Shown: positions 1 to 7,273, counted from the stretch's first letter. The stretch: 10,510 nucleotides of DNA from Bacteroidota bacterium (GCA_023426425.1 JAFAAT010000282.1:1-10510), one strand, 5' to 3'. A program made the numbers and translations. Notes: generated from the letters alone by a model not told the origin.

Positions 1-585
1 GAGTAATGGTATGCGCCCCGACTCCAGCTTTGATATCTCTCCAAGATCAGCGACAAGCCTTACCAGCCGGTCCACTCCTTTCGAGGCATTGTTCAGAAAT
101 TTGCTGCGCACCTCAGGATCTTCCATCCCCCCTGCCAGCAAGGTCTCAATATACCCCTGCACGGTAAAAATCGGCGTTCTTAGTTCATGTGCAAGATTCA
201 TCAGGAACTCTTTCCTGAATTGTTCGTTAGCCTTAAGCAGCTCTATCTCTTCTCTTTTTTGCGTTGCCCATTTCAATACGTCCTTACTCACTTCATCCAA
301 AGACTTCTGAGGCAGTATGTCGCTATAAAAAAACTCCTCTTTTTTGCTTGCCTTAGTCTGGTAGATGAACTTGTAGATCAGCTTGATCTTGCGGTAAATA
401 AAACGCTGAAGCGTATAGTAATAGAGGTAGTAGATTACCGGAAATGTGAGCGAAAATACAATTAGTGGAATATACCATTCTGGTTGCAGTGCCAGGCTGA
501 GTAACGCATTGACTGTAGCAATGAGCAGCGCGGTGATAAGGGACAGGTTCCTGGGAGTCAGGTTCTTCGTATCCAGAATAGACAT
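1..585 (-). CDS. Sensor histidine kinase, N-terminal part (runs off the left edge)
   Basis: This is the membrane kinase partner of the response regulator just upstream; kinases of this kind autophosphorylate on His and pass the phosphate to the regulator. The visible 195 residues start at an ATG 8 nt after the regulator's stop, with an in-frame TAG two codons before it, so the start is well fixed; a GGAG lies about 10 nt upstream. Two hydrophobic segments (about residues 14-34 and 37-58) are separated by only a few residues, so there is essentially no periplasmic sensor domain. A basic juxtamembrane stretch and a helical linker follow. The dimerisation/phosphoacceptor H-box is clear: NLAHELRTPIF with His133, then the second helix ending near residue 190. 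The catalytic ATPase domain (N, G1, F and G2 boxes) should lie beyond the window. The architecture recalls PhoR-like kinases of Bacteroidota, but the stimulus cannot be read from this part. The truncation is the window edge, not a mutation. Confidence 0.9.
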   Translation of the reverse strand, partial: MSILDTKNLTPRNLSLITALLIATVNALLSLALQPEWYIPLIVFSLTFPVIYYLYYYTLQRFIYRKIKLIYKFIYQTKASKKEEFFYSDILPQKSLDEVSKDVLKWATQKREEIELLKANEQFRKEFLMNLAHELRTPIFTVQGYIETLLAGGMEDPEVRSKFLNNASKGVDRLVRLVADLGEISKLESGRIPLL

Positions 586-593
586 GTACTAAT

Positions 594-1280
594 CTACTCC
601 ATTTCAAACTTATAACCTACGCCTTTCACAGTGGTAATAACATCGATACCAAGCTTCTGCCTGATCTTCCGTATATGCACGTCTATGGTGCGATCGCCCA
701 CTATCACTTCTGTACCCCACACGCGCTGTAGTATCTCGTTGCGCAGGAATACACGGCCAGGCCTTGAGGCAAGTAGCAGCAATAGCTCAAATTCTTTTTT
801 GGCCAGGATGATCTCCTGTCCTTTGTAGTCAACAGTAAATTTTGACTTGTTGATTTCCAGGTCTCCGAACTGAAGCTTTTGTTCCTGCTCGTGATCCTTT
901 CTCACTCTTCGCAGGGCTGTGCTGATGCGCGTCGCAAGGAGGTCGGGCTTGATGGGTTTGGAGATATAGTCGTCTGCACCTACTTCCAGTCCTTCTATTT
1001 CACTCTTCTCGTCATTGAGTGCGGTGAGAAATATAATAGCTGTTTGTCCAAACTCCGGAAGCTGTCTGAGTTCCCTTACTGCCTGGATGCCGTTCTTGTT
1101 GGGCATCATTACATCAATAAGGATAAGGTCTGGCTGAAACTCTTTTGCTTTTCTGATGGCCTGAAGTCCATCCTGTGCTGTGGATATGAGATATCCTTTA
1201 CTCTTCAGGCTATAGCTAATAAATTCAACTATATCCGGCTCGTCGTCTACAATCAATATCTTCCCTGGTAACGCTTCCAT
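594..1280 (-). CDS. Two-component response regulator, OmpR/PhoB family
   Basis: A 228-residue DNA-binding response regulator of standard family length. The receiver domain (about residues 6-120) has the acidic pair Asp12/Asp13, the phosphoacceptor Asp56 in LILIDVMMP, the switch Thr86 and the conserved Lys108 in the KP motif, so it should be phosphorylatable. The C-terminal winged-helix domain (about 130-228) carries the OmpR-type features: the KEFELLLLLASRPGRVFLR segment, the recognition-helix region DRTIDVHIRKIRQKL and the wing ending in TVKGVGYKFE. It is followed 8 nt downstream by the histidine kinase, so the two are almost certainly co-transcribed. Family members bind direct repeats, usually with about 11-bp spacing. 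The resemblance is to PhoP/PhoB regulators, but without the kinase's full sequence or a target site a specific name such as PhoB would be a guess. Confidence 0.95.
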   Translation of the reverse strand: MEALPGKILIVDDEPDIVEFISYSLKSKGYLISTAQDGLQAIRKAKEFQPDLILIDVMMPNKNGIQAVRELRQLPEFGQTAIIFLTALNDEKSEIEGLEVGADDYISKPIKPDLLATRISTALRRVRKDHEQEQKLQFGDLEINKSKFTVDYKGQEIILAKKEFELLLLLASRPGRVFLRNEILQRVWGTEVIVGDRTIDVHIRKIRQKLGIDVITTVKGVGYKFEME

Positions 1281-1382
1281 AATACTAGCACAATATTAGT
1301 CAGCGCAGTGCCAAGTAAAAAGAAATTTGGATTATCTTATTGTTAACTCGCCGGAAGCTAATCACTGGAAAGACTGGCAAGG

Positions 1383-2342
1383 CTACCTTAGATTGATGCT
1401 GCCGCTGCCTATCTTATATCCTTCATTATACAGCTCTATGGTGTAGGTGCCACGGGCATAATCACTATCCTGGTTCCAGTCTGCAACTATATTTTTCACG
1501 GGCTGTCCCTGTTTCAGGTTCACCTGCTTATGAATGGTGTAGTTCAGAGTCTGACCATCGTGAGTGGTAGTAACACCGGAGCCATAGGCTGCATTGCTGA
1601 GGAGCTGACCATTAGGGCCCAGGATACGTAGATAGATATCCTTAAGTCCGTCATCTGTAATGCGGTTCTCGTCTATGTCAAACGTAATCCGGAAAATGTC
1701 CACATTCTTCGCTTTTTCAGTTGTCTTTTCCTTACGGCCGCTTCTGCGAAGGTCAATAGGTTCCATCCGGATGTTCGAGGCATGAAGTACCGCTCCGAGC
1801 CTTACTTTCTGAGCCAGGGCAATATTAGTGGTCACTGCAGAATCTCTTTCTTCCTGCAACACTTCTGCATACGATTCAAGTCGCGTGTTTTCACCTTCCA
1901 GTTCGGCAATACGCTCCTGGTAGCCCTTGATGCGGCTGTTCATTTCCGCAATCAGTGTCCTGGCGCGGGCATAGTCAGCGGCGGTTGAACGGCTGTTGTT
2001 GAGGATACTGTGAATCTGGCTTCTAAGACGTGCTATCTCACTGTCGCGGCTATTGACCATACTATCCAGCTGGGTATTCTTGCTCACCAGCAGATCCAGT
2101 CTTGCCAATGCCGCATCGTATTCTTCAGTCACCTCATCACGCTCTACACTTATCGTATCCATTTGAGAATAGGCAAGGTCGCGCTCTTCGCTAACTTTAT
2201 TCTTGCTCAGGAACAGGTAAATATTCAAGGCAAGCAACACACCGATGATGGAAATAAAGATGATAGTCCGGTTCCTGTTGGAGGGTTGATTGCTACTAGT
2301 TTGCTCCGTAATTTGCTGATCCTTTTGAAACTCCTGGCTCAT
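1383..2342 (-). CDS. Single-pass membrane protein with a long coiled coil, function unknown
   Basis: I do not recognise a named family. The 319 residues divide into a polar cytoplasmic N-terminus rich in Gln/Asn/Ser (1-25), one transmembrane helix (about 26-45), a long charged heptad-like region predicted as coiled coil (about 50-178, for example SEERDLAYSQMD and RIAELEGENTRLES), and a C-terminal domain of about 140 residues with alternating beta-strand character and many Gly/Thr/Asn (about 182-319). The likely topology puts the coiled coil and C-terminal domain in the periplasm, as expected for a spacer or anchoring protein in the envelope. It is divergent from the exonuclease-holA pair across only 42 bp and 102 bp ahead of the response regulator on the same strand, so co-transcription with the two-component pair is possible but unproven. 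Coiled-coil proteins like this tend to be mislabelled as SMC or chromosome-partition proteins; nothing here supports that. The start is an ATG with no clear ribosome binding site. Confidence 0.8.
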   Translation of the reverse strand: MSQEFQKDQQITEQTSSNQPSNRNRTIIFISIIGVLLALNIYLFLSKNKVSEERDLAYSQMDTISVERDEVTEEYDAALARLDLLVSKNTQLDSMVNSRDSEIARLRSQIHSILNNSRSTAADYARARTLIAEMNSRIKGYQERIAELEGENTRLESYAEVLQEERDSAVTTNIALAQKVRLGAVLHASNIRMEPIDLRRSGRKEKTTEKAKNVDIFRITFDIDENRITDDGLKDIYLRILGPNGQLLSNAAYGSGVTTTHDGQTLNYTIHKQVNLKQGQPVKNIVADWNQDSDYARGTYTIELYNEGYKIGSGSINLR

Positions 2343-2384
2343 ACAATAATTTTCTGTCTGTAAATTTAGATTTTCGCACTCAAA

Positions 2385-3113
2385 GTGGAGCAGGTAAAAA
2401 ATATCCTTTTTATAGATATCGAGACGGTACCCGCTGTTGTCTCTTTCGATGGGTTAAGCGAAAATATGCAGCATCACTGGGAAAGAAAAGCAAAAATTTT
2501 CAAACTGTCCGAAGGAGAAAACCCTGATCCGGCAGTCCTATTCAGTGAACGCGCAGGTATTTTTTCTGAATTTGGGAAGGTAATTTGTATTGGAATCGGC
2601 TGTTTGGTGCAGCGGGATGGCGAATGGAAACTCCTGTTAAAAGCACTTACATCCCACGACGAGAAAGTTTTGTTAAACCAGTTTTGTGAAGCAATTCACC
2701 GCTTTCTTGAGCGGTTTCCTGATCTGAGGTTCTGCGGACATAACATCCGCGAATTTGATATCCCCTTCCTTTGCCGCCGGATGGTGATCAACGGAATGCA
2801 GCTCCCCGAATGTATGCAGTTGCATGGCAAGAAGCCCTGGGAGATCAATCACCTCGATACATTGGAGCTATGGCGTTTTGGTGATTATAAGAACTTCACC
2901 TCGTTATCCCTGCTTGCTGAAGTGCTCGGAATACCTTCACCCAAAGACGACATGGACGGAAGTATGGTCGGCAAGGTGTATTGGGAAGACGGTGATCTCG
3001 ACCGGATTTCCAGGTACTGCCTGCAGGATGTGCATACCACGGCAAAAGTATTTCTCAGGTTGCGTGGTATTCAGGATATTGCACCCGAGGTTCAGTATGT
3101 TACCGACCAGTGA
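2385..3113 (+). CDS. PolB-like DEDDy 3'-5' exonuclease
   Basis: A 242-residue predicted 3'-5' exonuclease related to the proofreading domain of family B DNA polymerases (COG3298-like). All four DEDDy metal ligands are visible: Asp11 and Glu13 in FIDIETVP (ExoI), Asp125 in GHNIREFDIPF (ExoII), and Tyr211 with Asp215 in YCLQDV (ExoIII); LDTLELWRFGDYKNFTSL is the typical segment between II and III. The start is GTG: an in-frame TAG lies 18 nt upstream, no ATG falls between, and the next internal Met (residue 28) would delete the catalytic DIE motif. No polymerase domain is attached. It sits 18 nt ahead of holA on the same strand, so the two are probably co-transcribed, which hints at a job in replication or repair; the physiological substrate is not evident. 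Catalytic activity is inferred from intact motifs only. Confidence 0.9.
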   Translation: MEQVKNILFIDIETVPAVVSFDGLSENMQHHWERKAKIFKLSEGENPDPAVLFSERAGIFSEFGKVICIGIGCLVQRDGEWKLLLKALTSHDEKVLLNQFCEAIHRFLERFPDLRFCGHNIREFDIPFLCRRMVINGMQLPECMQLHGKKPWEINHLDTLELWRFGDYKNFTSLSLLAEVLGIPSPKDDMDGSMVGKVYWEDGDLDRISRYCLQDVHTTAKVFLRLRGIQDIAPEVQYVTDQ

Positions 3114-3131
3114 GCAGGATAAAGAACAGAT

Positions 3132-4145
3132 ATGACTAAAGACTACAACAATTTACTACAGTCACTCAGAAATAAACAATACGCACCTTTCTATCTGGTT
3201 GATGGGGAGGAAGCTTTTTACATAGACAGGATTACAAAGCAGTTTGAAGAGGAAATTTTGCAGCCTGCAGAGCGGGATTTCAATCTGATCACCCTCTACG
3301 GCAAAGATGTAGAGTGGGCCGATGTGGTCAATGCCTGCAGAAGGTTTCCCATGTTTGCTGAAAGGCAGGTGGTTATATTGAAGGACGCGGCGCAGATGCG
3401 CACGCTCAACGAACTGGTGAGCTACCTGGAACATCCGGCTCCAACCACAGTGTTTCTGATTGAGCACCGGTTTAAGAAAGCGGACGGCCGTAGTAAGCTG
3501 GTTAAACTAGCGAAAGATAACAAGGCATATTTCAGTTTCGAGAAAATTAAGGACGACCAGATACCCGCATGGATCCAGAACTTCGGAGTTGAAATCGGAT
3601 TTCATGTAGGGGAGCGTGAATCGCAGATACTGGCAACATATCTCGGCAACGATCTTCAGAAGATTGTTAATGAAATTGAGAAGATCAGGATCAATGTGCC
3701 GGAAGAGAAGGCGCTCACGGCTGACCTGATTCAGAAATACATTGGCATCAGTCGCGAGTATAATGTATTCGAGTTTCCGGTGGCATTTACCAATGGACAG
3801 AAAGATAAATTGTACCGGATGCTGGCCTATTTTGTAGCCAATCCTAAAGTTGCCCAAATGCCCCTCGTTATAGGCACTTTTTACAGTCATTTCAATACTG
3901 TTTACCAGGTGCACGCCATGCGTGGGAAATCGGAAAAGGATATCTCCTCTGCCCTCAGGCTATTCGGCGAACGCCAAAGGGAGGTAATGACTGCGGCCCG
4001 AAACCTGCCACCTCACAAGATCGACAGCTGTCTGCTCCTGCTCAGCGACTATAGCGCGAAATCCGTCGGGATTGGGGCAAACCTTGGCCATGCAGAGTTG
4101 TTAAAGGAAATGATCGGGAAGCTGGAGGTGGTGTTTGGGGCGTAG
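3132..4145 (+). CDS. holA: DNA polymerase III subunit delta
   Basis: This 337-residue protein matches the delta subunit of the clamp loader in length and pattern. Delta opens the beta sliding clamp so it can be loaded on primed DNA at the replication fork. The N-terminal region shows the typical opening APFYLVDGEEAFYIDRI (about residues 18-34), a remnant of the AAA+ nucleotide-binding fold without a functional Walker A, as usual for delta. Further hallmarks are the RRFPMFAERQVVILKDA stretch (about 70-86), GNDLQKIVNEIEKI in the second domain, REYNVFEF at the junction, and the helical C-terminal collar domain (about 215-337). An AGGA about 12 nt before the ATG may serve as a ribosome binding site. 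It follows the DEDDy exonuclease by 18 nt and ends 21 bp from the convergent small antitoxin-like gene. It appears intact and is expected to be essential. Confidence 0.95.
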   Translation: MTKDYNNLLQSLRNKQYAPFYLVDGEEAFYIDRITKQFEEEILQPAERDFNLITLYGKDVEWADVVNACRRFPMFAERQVVILKDAAQMRTLNELVSYLEHPAPTTVFLIEHRFKKADGRSKLVKLAKDNKAYFSFEKIKDDQIPAWIQNFGVEIGFHVGERESQILATYLGNDLQKIVNEIEKIRINVPEEKALTADLIQKYIGISREYNVFEFPVAFTNGQKDKLYRMLAYFVANPKVAQMPLVIGTFYSHFNTVYQVHAMRGKSEKDISSALRLFGERQREVMTAARNLPPHKIDSCLLLLSDYSAKSVGIGANLGHAELLKEMIGKLEVVFGA

Positions 4146-4166
4146 GTAGAGGTTTGGTCACCAGCA

Positions 4167-4394
4167 CTACTTTATTCTCCATTTACTGATGGATTTTCTT
4201 GCTTTCTCTACTTCACTCAGTTGTTTCCTTGAGAAAGTGGGTGCATTTAATAGGAAACTTTCCATGTCGGATTGGCTTACTTCCGACGACTTTTTCTTTT
4301 CGACTTCATTCTTCAGTTTAGTCCATTGAGAAACAGAAAGCTGCCTGGCCAGTCTCACCAATTCTTCGAAACCTATTTCTACCTGTAACCTCAT
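4167..4394 (-). CDS. Small antitoxin-like protein, no toxin partner seen
   Basis: A 75-residue protein from the ATG at 4394, opening MRLQVEIGFEELVRLARQLS. It has an amphipathic N-terminal part, a Lys-rich middle, and a C-terminal tail containing ESFLLNAPTFS and ending in ARKSISKWR. From memory this layout, an N-terminal dimerising helical part plus a 'LLNAPTFS...ARK.I..WR' tail, resembles small proteins encoded just before PIN-domain toxins in Bacteroidota and Cyanobacteria, where they act as antitoxins. Here the downstream position is filled by the 3' end of holA on the opposite strand 21 bp away, so no toxin gene is adjacent. A longer reading from an ATG at 4451 adds 19 residues and would start 1 nt after the ribF stop; I prefer the shorter form because the added residues (Arg/Cys-rich, no family look) do not resemble the rest. 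Function is an inference; an orphan regulator or a decayed module are both possible. Confidence 0.65.
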   Translation of the reverse strand: MRLQVEIGFEELVRLARQLSVSQWTKLKNEVEKKKSSEVSQSDMESFLLNAPTFSRKQLSEVEKARKSISKWRIK

Positions 4395-4452
4395 AGCGCA
4401 AATTTTATGAAATCTTTCTTTTGACCGCAGGGAGCAGCCCCTCTGCACCATT

Positions 4453-5382
4453 TCATCCGCCCAAAACCTTACTCGCCTCCTCCCGGTCCCGTCCCAGTTG
4501 CTGCTTCAATGCCTCCAGCGACGAAAACTTCAACTCATCCCTCAGGCGGGCTACGAATACCAGCTCAAGCACCTCCCCATACAAATCTTCATTGAAATCC
4601 AACAAATGGGCTTCTATAGTTAAAGTCCGCTCCTCCGTCACCGTAGGCCTGTAGCCAATGTTGAGCATTGCAGCATGTGAAGCACCTTTCCAGTTCACCC
4701 AGACTGCATAAACACCCACTCCCGGAATAATCTGGTCTCCATCACATGGTTGAATGTTTGCTGTAGGGTAGCCAATAGTACGGCCAAGCTTAGCGCCTTC
4801 CACCACCTTACCTCTCAAAGAATAGGGCCTGCCCATCATCGACGAGGCTTCCTCCACCTGTCCAGACTGCAGCGCCTTGCGGATCTTCGTAGAGCTTACC
4901 GCTGCTTCTTCGATGAGCTGCGCCGGTATCTCCACCACCGTGAACTTATACTCCGACTCGAGCTGTTTCAACAGCCCGATATTACCCGTGCGGTCATGAC
5001 CGAAATGGTGATCATAGCCGATGATAATGCAACTGGGATGAAACAGCTTTACCAGGAATTGGTCTATATATTCCCTCGCGCTCAGGTTTGCAAACTCTCT
5101 TGTAAATGGCGCCACCACCACATGGTCGATGCCGGTTTGCTTCAGCAGCCCAAGTTTTTCTTCCAGCGGTGTGATCAGCTTGAGCGCCTGCTCAGGGTGC
5201 AACAGCTTTCGGGGGTGGGGCTCGAAGGTGATGACGATGCTTTCCCCGTTTAAATCTCTTGCAGCACGAACAACTTCCTCCAGTATCATCATATGCCCCT
5301 GGTGCACACCATCAAAAGTGCCGATGGTGATGACGGCATTCCGGAAAGAAGGTAGTTGATCTGTAGTGTGAAATACTGCCAT
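4453..5382 (-). CDS. ribF: Bifunctional riboflavin kinase / FAD synthetase
   Basis: RibF phosphorylates riboflavin to FMN and then adenylylates FMN to FAD in the cytoplasm. The 309-residue protein has both domains. The N-terminal FAD synthetase (nucleotidyltransferase) shows ITIGTFDGVHQGH with the HxGH-type motif at residues 21-30, FEPHPRKLL near 53-61, IIGYDHHFGHDRTGN near 120-134 and the ISSTKIR-type motif at 163-168. The C-terminal riboflavin kinase domain (about 183-305) shows GRPYSLRGKVVEG, the nucleotide-binding LGRTIGYPTANI (199-210), GVYAVWV, NIGYRPTV and the catalytic-Glu region EAHLLDFNEDLYG. Its ATG shares one base with the kynU stop (TAATG), and GAGAGG lies 6 nt before the ATG inside kynU, so translation is probably coupled to kynU. 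Length and motifs are normal and the gene looks intact. Confidence 0.96.
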   Translation of the reverse strand: MAVFHTTDQLPSFRNAVITIGTFDGVHQGHMMILEEVVRAARDLNGESIVITFEPHPRKLLHPEQALKLITPLEEKLGLLKQTGIDHVVVAPFTREFANLSAREYIDQFLVKLFHPSCIIIGYDHHFGHDRTGNIGLLKQLESEYKFTVVEIPAQLIEEAAVSSTKIRKALQSGQVEEASSMMGRPYSLRGKVVEGAKLGRTIGYPTANIQPCDGDQIIPGVGVYAVWVNWKGASHAAMLNIGYRPTVTEERTLTIEAHLLDFNEDLYGEVLELVFVARLRDELKFSSLEALKQQLGRDREEASKVLGG

Positions 5383-6644
5383 TAACAGCCTCTCAGGATT
5401 TCATAAAAGCGATAGACATCTTCATAGGTATTGTACAAAGGCACTGGCGCAACCCTTATCACGTTAGGTTCTCTCCAATCAGCGACAACACCTTGCTCCG
5501 TTAGCTTGTCAAATACTTCTCTGCCCCTTTCATGAAACAGCAGAGACAGTTGACAGCCTCTGCGTGACTTGTCCTTTGGAGTGATGATATCAAAAGGAAG
5601 ATGGGTCACCTGCTCCAGCAGATACTCCATGTACGCAGTCAGTTTCTCACTCTTGTCACGCAGATTCTTCATGCCTGCTTTATCGAACAGGTCAAGTGAG
5701 GCATTGTGTGCCACCATATTAAAGACAGGCGCATTGCTCATCTGCCAGCTTTCAGCTGTGTTTTTGGGTATGAAACCCTTCTCCATTTTGAAGCGGGTCT
5801 TCTCATCATTACCCCACCAGCCTGCAAGCCTTGGTGTCTTTGGGTTGCGTGCATGATGTTCATGTATATAGGCACCACCTACACCTCCGGGGCCAGAGTT
5901 CAGATATTTATACGAACACCAGCAGGCGAAGTCCACGTTCCACGCATGAAGCTGCAGTGGCACATTTCCCACGGCATGCGCCAGATCAAAACCCGCATAG
6001 GCACCCACCCGATGGGCAGCGTCGGTAATCTTCTTAAGGTCGAAGTATTGCCCGGTATAATAGTTAACCCCGCCAATCATCACCAATGCTAGGGCACCGT
6101 CTGTTTCACTTATCGCCTGCAGGATATCATCTTCTTCAATCAGGTAAGAACCTTCTTTGGGTGCTACTTCAATTATAGCGTCAGCAGGATCATATCCATG
6201 CATGCGCACCTGGCTCTCCACAGCGTATTGGTCTGAAGGGAATGCTCCGGCTTCCATCAGGATCTTGTAGCGTTTTTCTGTAGGCCTGTAAAATGAAAGC
6301 ATCAGCAGGTGCAGGTTTACCGTAAGCGTATTCATCGCTACCACCTCATGTCTCTCAGCGCCTACAATCTTCGCCAGCCTTTCTGTAAACAGCTCATGAT
6401 AGGAAAACCAGGGATTCCTGGCCCGGAAGTGGCCTTCTACGCCATGCTTCGCCCAGTCGTCGAGCTCCATACTCATGAGGTAGTTCACACTCTTTGGCTG
6501 CAGTCCAAGTGAATTGCCGCAGAAATAGTACACGTTCCTGTCTTCGTGCTTGGGAAACAGAAAACGCTCCCTGAACGGGTACACAATATCCAATTGATCT
6601 AATTCCTGTGCATATTCCAGACTTGCTTCAAACTGTGCTGACAT
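5382..6644 (-). CDS. kynU: Kynureninase
   Basis: Kynureninase is a PLP enzyme that splits kynurenine to anthranilate and alanine, or 3-hydroxykynurenine to 3-hydroxyanthranilate and alanine, in tryptophan breakdown and de novo NAD synthesis. From the ATG at 6644 the protein has 420 residues, the family's usual size. Visible hallmarks are FCGNSLGLQP (41-50), HGVEGHF (67-73), NTLTVNLHLL (105-114), EAGAFPSDQYA (131-141), the PLP pyridine-ring Asp220 in GFDLAHAVGN with His223, and the Schiff-base Lys246 in CWCSYKYLNSGPGGVGG. The C-terminal RRGCQLSLLF and DWREPNVIRVAPVPLYNTYED segments are also standard. The open frame extends 44 codons further upstream, but that stretch has no family similarity, and AGGA sits directly before the chosen ATG. 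The first gene of the group, it overlaps ribF by one base. No other kynurenine-pathway gene is in the window. Confidence 0.95.
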   Translation of the reverse strand: MSAQFEASLEYAQELDQLDIVYPFRERFLFPKHEDRNVYYFCGNSLGLQPKSVNYLMSMELDDWAKHGVEGHFRARNPWFSYHELFTERLAKIVGAERHEVVAMNTLTVNLHLLMLSFYRPTEKRYKILMEAGAFPSDQYAVESQVRMHGYDPADAIIEVAPKEGSYLIEEDDILQAISETDGALALVMIGGVNYYTGQYFDLKKITDAAHRVGAYAGFDLAHAVGNVPLQLHAWNVDFACWCSYKYLNSGPGGVGGAYIHEHHARNPKTPRLAGWWGNDEKTRFKMEKGFIPKNTAESWQMSNAPVFNMVAHNASLDLFDKAGMKNLRDKSEKLTAYMEYLLEQVTHLPFDIITPKDKSRRGCQLSLLFHERGREVFDKLTEQGVVADWREPNVIRVAPVPLYNTYEDVYRFYEILRGC

Positions 6645-6660
6645 TCCTATGATTTGCGCA

Positions 6661-6668
6661 CAAAAATA
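6661..6668 (-). promoter_or_regulatory. Bacteroidota -7 promoter element upstream of kynU
   Basis: The minus strand reads TATTTTTG, a perfect match to the Bacteroidota housekeeping -7 consensus TAnnTTTG, ending 16 nt before the kynU ATG. A TTTG that could serve as the -33 element lies at 6695-6698, but the 26-nt spacing is longer than the usual 17-23 nt. This is the best candidate for the promoter of kynU-ribF. A chance match cannot be excluded without transcript start data. Confidence 0.5.
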
Positions 6669-6757
6669 AGGGTCTATGTTAAAGTTTCTAAAAACAAATG
6701 AGTTAAAGCATTTTGGCATAGTTTTCCATCTACAGGTATTGGCGAATGAGACTTGAG

Positions 6758-7273
6758 ATGAAAAGGATTTATACATTATTGACAGGATTTATGCTCTGCT
6801 TTGGATTAGCAGCAAAAGGACAGGATGGAGCTACAGGTATCGGGCTCAGGGTTTCTCCCGACGGAGCCGGCGTTGTAGGAAAACATTTTCTGAACAATAA
6901 CCTCGCATTTGAAACGCAGTTCAACATTGGAGGGCTGCTAAGTGGCAATGAAGGCAAAAGCCTGAGCTTTGTAGGACTGGCAGTCTATCACATCCCGCTT
7001 CCCGACCCCTCGTGGAAAGTTTATTTCGGCGGCGGTGGTCACGTGGGGAGCTGGGATCATGCCCGTGCAGTGGTGGATGAAGGCGATGGAATGAGCACTG
7101 GTCGGGAAATGATCCTCGGAATTGATGGTATTGGTGGGGTAGAGTACAGGCTGAAAACTGCGCCTGTTAGTTTGAGTGCAGATTTTAAGCCTGCCATCAA
7201 CTTCCTTTCGGAGGTTGACATCTTCCCTCATAATTTGTTTGGCGTGAGTGTAAAGTATTACCTCGGCCAATAA
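6758..7273 (+). CDS. Small secreted outer-membrane beta-barrel-like protein
   Basis: I assign no specific family. From the ATG at 6758 the protein has 171 residues: a signal peptide MKRIYTLLTGFMLCFGLAAKG with cleavage likely just before Gln22 or after the Ala pair, then alternating polar/hydrophobic strands rich in Gly and aromatics (GVVGKHFLNNNLAFETQFNI, WKVYFGGGGHVGSW, GVEYRL, SLSADFKPAIN). It ends in GVSVKYYLGQ, which looks like a closing barrel strand. Size and pattern suit an eight-stranded OmpA/OmpX-type barrel in the outer membrane; that is an inference. An ATG at 6746 gives four extra residues (MRLE) and is an equally possible start, since neither has a convincing ribosome binding site. 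It is divergent from kynU and convergent with coaE, and appears to be transcribed alone. TAGTTTTC at 6719-6726 is a one-mismatch -7 element. Confidence 0.8.
   Translation: MKRIYTLLTGFMLCFGLAAKGQDGATGIGLRVSPDGAGVVGKHFLNNNLAFETQFNIGGLLSGNEGKSLSFVGLAVYHIPLPDPSWKVYFGGGGHVGSWDHARAVVDEGDGMSTGREMILGIDGIGGVEYRLKTAPVSLSADFKPAINFLSEVDIFPHNLFGVSVKYYLGQ

Noticed and set aside
1..585. The kinase as a truncated pseudogene
   Set aside because: The reading frame is open up to base 1 of the window; the missing ATPase domain is explained by the window edge.
353..607. An 84-codon minus-strand frame overlapping the kinase start
   Set aside because: It is out of frame with the clear histidine kinase, which carries the H-box and transmembrane segments, and it overlaps the regulator's stop.
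879..1271. A 130-codon plus-strand frame opposite the response regulator
   Set aside because: It is antisense to a well-conserved gene and its product has no recognisable protein features, so it is an antisense shadow.
1281..1382. A sigma-54-like TGGCAC motif upstream of the response regulator
   Set aside because: TGGCAC occurs but the -12 TTGC half is missing at the required spacing; only a mismatched -7 element (TAATATTG) is otherwise visible.
4146..4166. A hidden toxin gene next to the antitoxin-like gene
   Set aside because: Only 21 bp separate it from an intact holA on the other strand, and I see no PIN-type protein in any frame there.
6645..6776. A 44-codon N-terminal extension of kynU
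   Set aside because: The frame is open but the residues have no kynureninase similarity, the shorter form has the family's normal length, and the extension would cover the divergent promoter region and overlap the barrel gene's start.
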